The position numbers and the translations under genes were made by a program. A model generated the notes under the pieces. That model was given only the letters and a program-made list of their open reading frames with translations, made no database searches and was not told where the DNA came from. Positions 1-5,427 of a stretch of 5,427 bases of DNA are shown here, piece after piece (within the stretch, counting starts at the first letter, position 1; each line of letters opens with the position of its first letter). The stretch lies in the NCBI GenBank assembly GCA_024278435.1, contig JAJRTD010000341.1, positions 1 to 5,427 of the forward strand. The letters run 5' to 3'. The stretch is from Gammaproteobacteria bacterium. GTDB lineage: Bacteria > Pseudomonadota > Gammaproteobacteria > SZUA-229.

Positions 1-250
1 CTTATCTCACGAACAGCCCGGCCCCGGGACGTACCTAAAACCGCCGCAGGGAAGACAAAGACCCCGAACTCTGCTATTAATAATTAGGGATGCACTGATG
101 AAGCAGCGCCAGCTTAACCTTTAAACGATAAAATCCGGACCGGCCGATGCCAGAACCCCTTGTTGACTTTCCTTACACTCCAAGAAATCTTCAAAAAACA
201 AATTCTGCAAGTTATTGAATAATATAGTTATTATATTTTGTGCATGATTA

Positions 251-280
251 TTGCATAACCATTTACTAACAATGAATACT
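251..280 (+). promoter_or_regulatory. Possible sigma-70 type promoter of the kinase gene
   Basis: TTGCAT at 251-256 and AATACT at 275-280 are separated by 18 bases and resemble -35 and -10 boxes (consensus TTGACA and TATAAT). They sit in the most AT-rich part of the leader and would start a transcript about 80 bases before the start codon. A better -35 match, TTGACT at 163-168, has no good -10 at 16-18 bases. This is a visual match only; AT-rich DNA produces such matches by chance. Confidence 0.25.
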
Positions 281-321
281 TTAAAAAGCCAATAACTAAA
301 CCCCTGGCTGGCCGGTTAGAC

Positions 322-338
322 ACCTGCCTGATGCAGGT
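322..338 (+). other. Small hairpin in the 5' leader of the kinase gene
   Basis: ACCTGC (322-327) pairs perfectly with GCAGGT (333-338) across a 5-base loop. It is not followed by a T-run, so it is not a standard terminator. If transcribed, it would lie 30 bases upstream of the ATG at 368, in the untranslated leader. A 6-bp stem can occur by chance, so its function is unknown. Confidence 0.3.
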
Positions 339-367
339 CTGACAAGAAACCGCCACGCTGTAGATTA

Positions 368-2521
368 ATGATGCAACAAGCTATACAAATTCTGCAAAAA
401 GCAGATGTAGACAAACTGCCCAGTTTGCCCCACATTCTGCTGCCACTGCTTCATATCTGCCAGCATGAGACCCCATCCTTTGATGAACTGGCAAAACTGA
501 TAAAGCAGGATCCTGGTTTATATGCACGTGTTTATTCCACCTGTCTACAGCAGCAGTGCGACAGCATCGCCGCACAGAGTGATGCCACCCAGTCGCTTGA
601 CCAGGCGCTGCAGCAGCTGGGAATCAACACCTTAAAAAGCATTGCCACAACGGCCAGCGTACAGCAGTTTTTTTCACGCACCAGCCTTGAACGTACCGAT
701 TTTCTCAAACAGCACTGGTTTCATTCGCTGTATTGCGCCACCGTTGCCCAGTCAATTGCCAAACACTGTCATTACAAGAACCCGGATGAAGCCTATGCCA
801 CCGGGCTGCTGCACGACATCGGCCAGCTGATCCTGGAAAATGAATACCCGGACAAGTACACCGCCACCCTGGCCCAGCTGAGTGAAGACGAAAATTTTCA
901 CAGTCTTGAACAGGATGAATTTAATACCACGCACCACCAGGTTGGCGCGGAGCTGCTGAAAAAGCACGGTGCCAGCAGCTTTATGTATGATGCCGTGTTA
1001 TACCACCATGAAGCTTTTGAGCGCATACAGGACGCACACCCGCTGGTAAAAATCATTAACCTGGCAAACCGCCTGACCAACAGTTATTTCAAAGAGGAAG
1101 ACCGGCGGATATTTGATGCCGCCGAAGAACTGCTGGGACTGGGCAAGCCGCTGCTGCTCGAAATTCTGGAGAAATCCCAGGAGCGCCTGTCAAACATCAC
1201 CCAGACGCTTGAAATCAAGATGACGGTTCATGGCATGAACGGTGAAACCACCAAGCAGAAAAATGCCAGTGACGAGTTCAAACAGGTACAGCTTGCCGAA
1301 CAGGTGAGAAATATCGCCTTACTTGACGGCCTGCATCAGCAGCTGTCGCAAAGCGAAGTCAAGGCCGAAAACCCGGATGCGTTTCTGCAGATCGTTACCC
1401 GACAGCTTGGCATCCTGTTCAGCATCCGCCAGTGCGTCCTGTTTTTATACCACACGGCAAGCGACCGGGTAAACGCGGTCGCCGGCAAAAACCAGCCGTC
1501 ACAATTATCAGACATCTCTATCCCGTTAACCACCGGCCGCAGCCTGGTAACCGATGCCCTGCTGGAAAAACAGGCAACCCACTCATTCGATTACGACACC
1601 CCCGATAAGCGCACCGACGGACTTTCCATTATTGACCGCCAGCTGCTCAGCCTGACACAACAGGGCGGCATTATCTGCCTGCCAATGATGACCAACAACA
1701 TAACCATCGGCACCCTGCTGCTCGCGGTAGATAAAGCCCAGTACGAAGCCCTGTGGAAACAGCTTCCGTTATTGACCCGCTTTGGTAATGAAATTGCCTA
1801 TACCATCAGCGCAAACAGCCTGTTCTCGGACGCTTCACACCGTGAAGACGAACAAACCAGCCAGCGTGAACAGTTAATCCATGAAGTGTTACATGAGGTG
1901 CGTAATCCGCTGAGCATTATGAACAACTACCTGGGCATCCTCAGTTACCGGCTGGAAAAGGACAAGGCCGCACAGGAGGATGTACAGACCATCAAGTCAG
2001 AAATCGAGCGCGTCAGCCAGATACTGAATCGCCTCACCGAGGAACCGGAAAGTCCGGGCAATGAAACCACCTCGGTTGACATCAACAGCATCATTACCGA
2101 CCTGAGCAATGTTTTCCAGAATTCGCTGTTTACAGACAAAAATATCAAGATTTCGCTGGAACTGGATCGCGGCATTTCCACCCTGCAGAGCAACGCCAAT
2201 GCGCTGAAACAGATCTATACAAACTTGATTAAAAATGCAGTTGAGGCACTTCCTGCAAACGGCAAACTTATGGTCTACACTCAGGATAACGTGAATGTTG
2301 ACGGTAAACAGCATATTGAGCTGTCTATTGCCGACAATGGACCGGGTATTGACAAAAACGTCCTGCCACAGCTGTTTTCACCTGTGGAGTCCACCAAGGG
2401 AGGTGAACACGCCGGACTCGGACTGACTATTGTCAAAAACCTGGTAAACGAGTTACATGGATCGATCAGTTGTAAAAGTAGTGACAAAGGCACAAGTTTC
2501 CACATCCTGCTACCTAAGTAA
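368..2521 (+). CDS. HDOD-GAF hybrid sensor histidine kinase
   Basis: A 717-residue, probably cytoplasmic sensor kinase; no signal peptide or membrane helix is seen. An HDOD domain occupies about residues 12-240, with the HD pair H149-D150 in LLHDIGQ and further histidines at H119, H189/H190 and H213/H214. A GAF-like domain follows at about 330-480. The transmitter has an H-box HEVRNPLS with phosphoacceptor H509. The ATPase domain (about 570-717) has the N-box N623, G1 DNGPG (656-660), an F-box at LF 669-670 and G2 GLGL (683-686). All kinase motifs are intact, so it should autophosphorylate. There is no receiver domain, so phosphate must go to another protein, presumably the response regulator encoded 102 bases downstream. 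The start is the first of two adjacent ATGs (368, 371); an in-frame stop at 329-331 limits extension. No clear Shine-Dalgarno is visible. HDOD domains are found in signalling proteins and usually lack proven hydrolase activity; the ligand is unknown. Domain order is confident; the exact GAF class is less so. Confidence 0.9.
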   Translation: MMQQAIQILQKADVDKLPSLPHILLPLLHICQHETPSFDELAKLIKQDPGLYARVYSTCLQQQCDSIAAQSDATQSLDQALQQLGINTLKSIATTASVQQFFSRTSLERTDFLKQHWFHSLYCATVAQSIAKHCHYKNPDEAYATGLLHDIGQLILENEYPDKYTATLAQLSEDENFHSLEQDEFNTTHHQVGAELLKKHGASSFMYDAVLYHHEAFERIQDAHPLVKIINLANRLTNSYFKEEDRRIFDAAEELLGLGKPLLLEILEKSQERLSNITQTLEIKMTVHGMNGETTKQKNASDEFKQVQLAEQVRNIALLDGLHQQLSQSEVKAENPDAFLQIVTRQLGILFSIRQCVLFLYHTASDRVNAVAGKNQPSQLSDISIPLTTGRSLVTDALLEKQATHSFDYDTPDKRTDGLSIIDRQLLSLTQQGGIICLPMMTNNITIGTLLLAVDKAQYEALWKQLPLLTRFGNEIAYTISANSLFSDASHREDEQTSQREQLIHEVLHEVRNPLSIMNNYLGILSYRLEKDKAAQEDVQTIKSEIERVSQILNRLTEEPESPGNETTSVDINSIITDLSNVFQNSLFTDKNIKISLELDRGISTLQSNANALKQIYTNLIKNAVEALPANGKLMVYTQDNVNVDGKQHIELSIADNGPGIDKNVLPQLFSPVESTKGGEHAGLGLTIVKNLVNELHGSISCKSSDKGTSFHILLPK

Positions 2522-2623
2522 CTGAAAAACATAAAAATGATACCAAAGCACTCGCTCAAAGACCGTGCTAAATTAAAATAATAAAGTAAAAGTCGGGCTA
2601 CTTTTACACAGCAGAGTAATAAA
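2522..2623 (+). promoter_or_regulatory. Kinase-regulator spacer with possible -10 element
   Basis: This AT-rich 102-base spacer separates two co-oriented genes. TGCTAAATT at 2566-2574 resembles an extended -10 element (TG, one base, then a TATAAT-like hexamer), and TAAAAT at 2574-2579 is another one-mismatch candidate. Neither has a good -35 partner. The downstream gene may therefore have its own weak or alternative-sigma promoter as well as read-through from the kinase gene. No T-rich terminator follows the kinase stop, which supports co-transcription. The Shine-Dalgarno before the ATG at 2624 is poor (AGAG at about 2613-2616). Confidence 0.25.
2586..2607 (+). other. Perfect 8-bp inverted repeat upstream of the response regulator gene
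   Basis: GTAAAAGT (2586-2593) and ACTTTTAC (2600-2607) are exact reverse complements around the 6-base loop CGGGCT, ending 16 bases before the ATG at 2624. No T-run follows, so an intrinsic terminator is unlikely. It could be an operator for a dimeric regulator or an RNA hairpin next to the ribosome-binding region. The symmetry is seen directly; a role is inference. Confidence 0.45.
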
Positions 2624-3292
2624 ATGAGCATTAACGAGCAGAAAATTCTCATCGTCGACGATGATCCCGTTGTACTTAAAAGTTTAAAAGATTTACTTGC
2701 CGTCAGAGGCTTTAACCCGGATACAGCCATTGGCGGACAGGAAGCGATTTGCCGACTGGGCCAGGGCAATTATGACCTGGTACTGCTGGACCTGCACATG
2801 CCGTATGTCAACGGGCATGACGTGATGGCACATATCCAGACCAACCAGATCAACACCTCCGTTATTATCGTCAGTGGCGAAACCTCCTTTGAAGCAGCCA
2901 AAAACGCCTGCACCCAGGGTGCCTATGACTTCCTGCGCAAGCCGTATGCCACCGATGAACTGATCATCACCATCAACAATGCCCTGAAAGACAAACGCCT
3001 GCAGAAACAGAACGTGTTTATGCAGCAGCAGCTGTCCGAATCGGAACGCCTGCATCGCTATATCGTCAACACCTCTCCCGATATTATTTACATCCTCGAC
3101 CAGGACGGCCACTTCACCTTTATCAATGAACGCATTGAAACCCTGCTGGGTTTCAGCAAGGAAGAGATTGTCGGCAAACATTATTCCTTTATCGTGCATC
3201 ACGATGATATGGAACAGGCCAAGTATGTCTTTAACGAACGCCGCATCGGTAAACGCGCAGCAAAAAATATCGAGTTGCGCCTGAAATGCTAG
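2624..3292 (+). CDS. Response regulator receiver with truncated PAS (N-terminal part)
   Basis: A 222-residue product if the TAG is obeyed. The receiver fold is complete: acidic cluster D12-D14 in LIVDDDP, phosphoacceptor D56 in LVLLDLHMP, conserved Ser S84 in IIVSGE, and K106-P107 in FLRKPY. A charged helical linker (about 120-146) leads into a PAS domain starting near TSPDIIYILDQDG (150-162). The PAS breaks off after residue 222, in the strand IELRLKC, so the C-terminal part of its fold is missing. The likely phosphodonor is the histidine kinase encoded just upstream. Alone, this fragment could still be phosphorylated but has no output domain, so it would act at most as a phosphate sink or interaction partner. 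The ATG at 2624 has a weak AGAG ribosome site 8-11 bases upstream and places the receiver at the usual distance from the N-terminus. Confidence 0.8.
   Translation: MSINEQKILIVDDDPVVLKSLKDLLAVRGFNPDTAIGGQEAICRLGQGNYDLVLLDLHMPYVNGHDVMAHIQTNQINTSVIIVSGETSFEAAKNACTQGAYDFLRKPYATDELIITINNALKDKRLQKQNVFMQQQLSESERLHRYIVNTSPDIIYILDQDGHFTFINERIETLLGFSKEEIVGKHYSFIVHHDDMEQAKYVFNERRIGKRAAKNIELRLKC
3290..3292 (+). other. In-frame amber codon within the PAS domain
   Basis: TAG replaces codon 223 between IELRLKC and DEGNARHF. Both flanks are continuous PAS sequence, and PAS proteins commonly carry a Lys, Arg or Gln before an acidic/Gly turn here. A single change from CAG (C to T) or AAG (A to T) would produce it. 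No pyrrolysine or suppressor machinery is visible in the window. Confidence 0.9.
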
Positions 3293-3349
3293 GACGAAGG
3301 CAATGCCCGTCACTTTAATAACCGCACCCTGCCCATTGAGCTCAGCGCC

Positions 3350-4798
3350 ATGGGCATGTACTCCGGCGAAGGCGCTACCAGCAACTACACCGGCACCTAC
3401 GGCGTTGCCCGCGATGTCACCGAGCGCAAGGTTGCCGAAGAAACCATTAATTTCCAGGCCTATCATGACCTGCTGACCAAGCTGCCGAACCGCGCACTGT
3501 TGCGCGACCGCCTGAGCATGGCCATCAACCAGGCCAAACGCGATGATGAAAAACTAGCGGTCATGTTTCTTGACCTCGACCGCTTCAAGAACATCAATGA
3601 CAGCCTGGGCCACATGATCGGCGACGAACTGTTGCAACAGGTCAGCATCCGCCTCAAGGAATGTATCCGTGCCGGCGACACCCTGGCACGCTTTGGTGGT
3701 GACGAGTTCACCCTGTTGCTGCCCAAGCTGAAAAACGGCCGCCGCGACGCCAGCAAGCTGGCAGAAAAAATCACCAATGCCTTAAAACAGCCGTTTTATG
3801 TTGAAGGTCACGAGCTTTATGTCAGCACCAGTATCGGCATTGCCCTGTATCCAAACGATGGCATGCAGATCGACAGCCTGATCAAACATGCCGATGTTGC
3901 CATGTACCACGTCAAGGGCCAGGGCAAAAACGGCTACCAGTTCTATTCCAATGAAATGAACGTGCCGTATATTGAAAAACTTTCGCTGGATACCGGCATT
4001 CACCGCGCACTGGACAACAATGAATTCAACCTGGTCTACCAGCCGCAGATTAATTTACGTACCGGCGAAATCGTCGGCGTCGAAGCCCTGTTGCGCTGGG
4101 AACACCCGGAACATGGCTCGATCTCACCGTCTGAATTTATTCCTTTCGCTGAAGAAAGCGGCCTGATCGTTGATATCGGTTACTGGGTAATAAAAAATGC
4201 CTGCGCCGAACTCAGCCGCTGGCGCCTGGCCGGCCTGCCCGAGATACGCATTTCCATCAATATTTCCGCGCGTCAGCTGATGGAAGACGGCATTGTCAGC
4301 AATATTATCGAGATAATGAAGGACTACGATCTGCCGGGGCGCTGCATCGAACTGGAGATCACCGAAAACGCTATTATGAGCGACATGGACAGCATTATCC
4401 GCAAGCTCCGGGAATTAAGCGAACACGACATCACCATTGCCATTGATGATTTCGGCACCGGTTATTCATCACTCAGCTATCTGCATAAACTGCCGATTCA
4501 AACCCTGAAAATCGATCGCACTTTCCTCAAGGAGAGCCGTATCAACAAGGGCGACAATACCATTATCAATACTATTGTGGCCATGGCCAAGGGGCTGGGT
4601 TTAAACGTGATTGCCGAAGGCGTTGAATCACAGGCCCAGCTGGAATACCTGCGTGAAATTGAATGCAGCGAAGCCCAGGGCTTCCTCTTTGGCAAACCGC
4701 TGCCACCGGATGTGATTTCACAGCTGCTGATCCAGGAACCCAGTGCCACACCGGGCAGCCAGAGCAGTTCCAGCAAAAGTACGCACTGGCATCATTAA
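3350..4798 (+). CDS. GGDEF-EAL diguanylate cyclase/phosphodiesterase (C-terminal part)
   Basis: A 482-residue open frame downstream of the TAG and in the same frame. Numbered from the ATG at 2624, it has the PAS end [10 protein letters not shown], a GGDEF motif at 358-362 and an RxxD inhibitory site (R349 to D352) exactly five residues before it. The EAL domain starts its signature at E487 (EALLRW). The residues lining the EAL metal and catalytic site are all present: N546, E578, D608-D609 in [10 protein letters not shown]629 in LKIDRTF, E665 in AEGVES and Q685 in [11 protein letters not shown]. Both domains should therefore be active, making and degrading c-di-GMP with product feedback on the cyclase. 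The chain ends in a Ser-rich tail. The ATG at 3350 is only the first in-frame ATG after the stop; no good Shine-Dalgarno precedes it, and the frame is open upstream to 3293. It is probably part of a longer protein rather than an independent gene. Confidence 0.85.
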   Translation: MGMYSGEGATSNYTGTYGVARDVTERKVAEETINFQAYHDLLTKLPNRALLRDRLSMAINQAKRDDEKLAVMFLDLDRFKNINDSLGHMIGDELLQQVSIRLKECIRAGDTLARFGGDEFTLLLPKLKNGRRDASKLAEKITNALKQPFYVEGHELYVSTSIGIALYPNDGMQIDSLIKHADVAMYHVKGQGKNGYQFYSNEMNVPYIEKLSLDTGIHRALDNNEFNLVYQPQINLRTGEIVGVEALLRWEHPEHGSISPSEFIPFAEESGLIVDIGYWVIKNACAELSRWRLAGLPEIRISINISARQLMEDGIVSNIIEIMKDYDLPGRCIELEITENAIMSDMDSIIRKLRELSEHDITIAIDDFGTGYSSLSYLHKLPIQTLKIDRTFLKESRINKGDNTIINTIVAMAKGLGLNVIAEGVESQAQLEYLREIECSEAQGFLFGKPLPPDVISQLLIQEPSATPGSQSSSSKSTHWHH

Positions 4799-4810
4799 AA
4801 GCGAAAGACG

Positions 4811-4913
4811 TTTTTACCACAGAGACACAGGGTTTTATTTGTTTTACTGCGTCGCAGGCGCAGTAAAACATAAAAAGCTTTTCTCTGTGTCCTCTGTGTC
4901 TCTGTGGTAAAAA
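4811..4913. repeat. Palindromic REP/MITE-like element between convergent genes
   Basis: The outer arms 4811-4830 (starting TTTTTACCACAGAG) and 4894-4913 (ending CTCTGTGGTAAAAA) are perfect 20-bp inverted repeats. Nested inside, 4840-4851 and 4859-4870 form a second perfect inverted repeat of 12 bp with a 7-base loop (TCGCAGG). The right side also holds two exact tandem copies of CTCTGTGTC (4883-4891 and 4892-4900), so the arms are unequal in spacing. The element fills nearly the whole gap between the regulator stop (4798) and the glycosylase stop (4917). From memory, CCACAGAGACACAG-type repeats occur between genes in many environmental proteobacteria, so a multicopy palindromic repeat is likely. 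No target-site duplication is obvious. The inner stem lacks a T-run on either strand, so it is not a textbook terminator, though it could still limit read-through. Confidence 0.75.
4840..4870. other. Strong inner hairpin, candidate transcription barrier
   Basis: TGTTTTACTGCG pairs with CGCAGTAAAACA over a 7-base loop, giving 12 perfect pairs. It sits between two convergent genes, 41 bases after the regulator stop and 46 bases before the glycosylase stop codon. Neither side has the T-run of an intrinsic terminator. It could act as a bidirectional barrier or protect 3' ends, but may simply be the core of the repeat. Confidence 0.4.
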
Positions 4914-4916
4914 TTT

Positions 4917-5427
4917 CTATTTGAGTTTAACCCAGCTCTCATGCTGAGCAATCAGCACCAGCGCCTGCTGCAGTAAATCCCTGCCCGGCGCCATGCGGTG
5001 CCAGGTCGAAGCCCCCGACGGGTGCGGCAATGGAATCAGGTCGACATCCACCCCGTTCAAGTTCAACGGAAAATCCTGTCCAATCACATCAACCAGTTTA
5101 TTGACCGTTAAATACCGGGAGATCGCCAGCTTGCCCACCGGGATAACCAGTTTCGGCTGCAGCAGCTCGATCTCCCTGTTCAGCCATTGCGCACAATTGG
5201 CAATTTCCTTTTTATCCGGCACCCGGTCACCACCCTTCGGGTTTTTTCCCGGAAAACAGCGGCATACCGCCGCTATATACACCTGGCGCCGGAAATCAGC
5301 TTCATTGACACCGATCGACTCGAACCATTGAAACAGGGTTTTACCCGCGGTCCAGGCAAACGGCCGGCCAAGTTCACCTTCCCGGTCACCCGGTGCCTGG
5401 CCGATCAGCAGAATCTCGGACGCGACC
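4917..5427 (-). CDS. Uracil-DNA glycosylase superfamily protein, partial (5' end outside window)
   Basis: The minus-strand frame enters from the right edge and ends at TAG 4917-4919, giving 169 visible C-terminal residues. The frame has no stop up to the edge, so the start lies beyond 5427; the GTG at 5280-5282 is internal. Visible residues show the motif I loop GQAPGDREGELGRPFAWTAGK (starting at residue 9) and the second motif HPSGAS (135-140), the signature of the uracil-DNA glycosylase fold that excises uracil from DNA. Cysteines at 55, 57 and 78 lie where family 4 enzymes place part of their 4Fe-4S ligands; the N-terminal pair would be off-window. Family 4 usually has GEAPG, and here Gln replaces the Glu; the region before the cysteines reads AAVCRC rather than the typical NVVKCRPP. 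It is probably a subfamily related to family 4, and its activity on uracil is not certain. It converges on the c-di-GMP gene and is not part of that operon. Confidence 0.85.
   Translation of the reverse strand, partial: VASEILLIGQAPGDREGELGRPFAWTAGKTLFQWFESIGVNEADFRRQVYIAAVCRCFPGKNPKGGDRVPDKKEIANCAQWLNREIELLQPKLVIPVGKLAISRYLTVNKLVDVIGQDFPLNLNGVDVDLIPLPHPSGASTWHRMAPGRDLLQQALVLIAQHESWVKLK

Larger units (their letters stand above)
1..367. other. Intergenic leader without a convincing gene
   Basis: No supported gene lies here. At the left edge, three forward frames are open from the boundary until stops at 36-38, 85-87 and 122-124. One could be the last residues of an upstream gene, but none gives a recognisable C-terminus, and no divergent gene starts on the minus strand. 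Positions 181-300 are strikingly AT-rich (27 G/C in 120), against a much more GC-rich coding region, which fits a promoter or regulatory segment for the kinase gene. A short hairpin (322-327 with 333-338) lies 30 bases before the start codon. I found no match to a c-di-GMP (GEMM) riboswitch core. Confidence 0.6.
2624..4798 (+). pseudogene. Response regulator-PAS-GGDEF-EAL c-di-GMP gene interrupted by in-frame TAG
   Basis: Read through codon 223 (TAG, 3290-3292), this is one 724-codon frame: receiver (about 1-120), helical linker (120-146), PAS (about 146-266), GGDEF (about 275-435) and EAL (about 455-705). The frame does not shift, and the 19 codons between the stop and the next ATG encode ordinary PAS sequence (DEGNARHF, then RTLPIELSA) leading into the PAS-terminal [10 protein letters not shown]. 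The lesion is therefore a single codon, explicable by one substitution from CAG or AAG. The intact product would be a phosphorylation-controlled bifunctional enzyme that makes c-di-GMP from GTP and hydrolyses it to pGpG. Everything else is intact, which suggests a recent mutation, a sequence error, or a stop that is read through or suppressed. The next two entries describe the two halves. Confidence 0.75.

Noticed and set aside
2..124. A 40-codon forward frame open from the left edge, possibly the tail of an upstream gene
   Set aside because: Two other forward frames are also open at the edge, and none gives a recognisable C-terminus, so the correct frame cannot be chosen.
122..150. TAAA and GCCGAT motifs resembling a sigma-28 flagellar promoter
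   Set aside because: The spacing between the two motifs does not fit the sigma-28 arrangement, and the second box is incomplete.
1..367. Possible c-di-GMP (GEMM) riboswitch in the leader, given the c-di-GMP gene downstream
   Set aside because: No conserved GEMM core or two-helix arrangement could be found by eye.
2281..2769. A 162-codon minus-strand open frame spanning the kinase end, spacer and regulator start
   Set aside because: The translation is Ser/Leu/Cys-rich with no family resemblance and overlaps both real genes; it is a shadow frame.
3303..3305. ATG with a good AAGG site just after the amber stop, a possible restart
   Set aside because: It is out of frame with the GGDEF-EAL sequence and its frame stops soon after, so it cannot restart that protein.
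2693..3466. A 257-codon open frame on the minus strand opposite the receiver-PAS region
   Set aside because: It lies wholly antisense to a clear receiver-PAS sequence, its translation is Gly/Val/Ala/Phe-rich with no recognisable domain, and it is explained by the codon bias of the + strand gene.
4993..5331. A 112-codon + strand open frame opposite the glycosylase gene
   Set aside because: It is antisense to a protein with clear glycosylase motifs and has no recognisable domain.

Overview
The window looks like chromosomal DNA from a free-living proteobacterium, most likely a gammaproteobacterium. That is inferred from the protein families, their wording and a moderate GC content; no marker gene fixes the taxon. 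The main content is a two-gene signalling locus on the + strand, followed by a convergent DNA-repair gene cut by the right edge.

Positions 1-367 hold no convincing gene. The first ~120 bases may be the tail of something outside the window. Positions 181-300 are very AT-rich (27 G/C in 120) and probably carry the promoter of the first gene. Positions 368-2521 encode a 717-residue hybrid of an HDOD domain, a GAF-like domain and a histidine kinase core. After a 102-base gap with a perfect 8-bp hairpin comes a response regulator-PAS-GGDEF-EAL protein (2624-4798). Its reading frame is broken once, by an in-frame TAG at 3290-3292 in the PAS domain. Reading continues in the same frame with no indel, and every visible catalytic motif downstream is intact.

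The kinase and regulator are adjacent, co-oriented and complementary: one has a phosphoacceptor His and no receiver, the other a receiver and no kinase. They are probably a cognate pair, with the kinase sensing a signal and the regulator adjusting cyclic di-GMP through its cyclase (GGDEF) and phosphodiesterase (EAL) domains. The amber codon would separate receiver plus half the PAS from the output domains. It could be a recent nonsense mutation, a sequencing or assembly error, a suppressed or read-through stop, or a split with internal restart.

Between the convergent genes (4799-4916) lies a compact palindromic element: 20-bp perfect terminal inverted arms around a 12-bp perfect inner hairpin. 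It resembles a REP/MITE-type intergenic repeat. The right end (4917-5427, minus strand) is the C-terminal part of a uracil-DNA glycosylase superfamily protein.

I see no defence system, CRISPR array, transposase gene, tRNA or rRNA. The unusual points are the amber-split c-di-GMP enzyme and the palindromic element.
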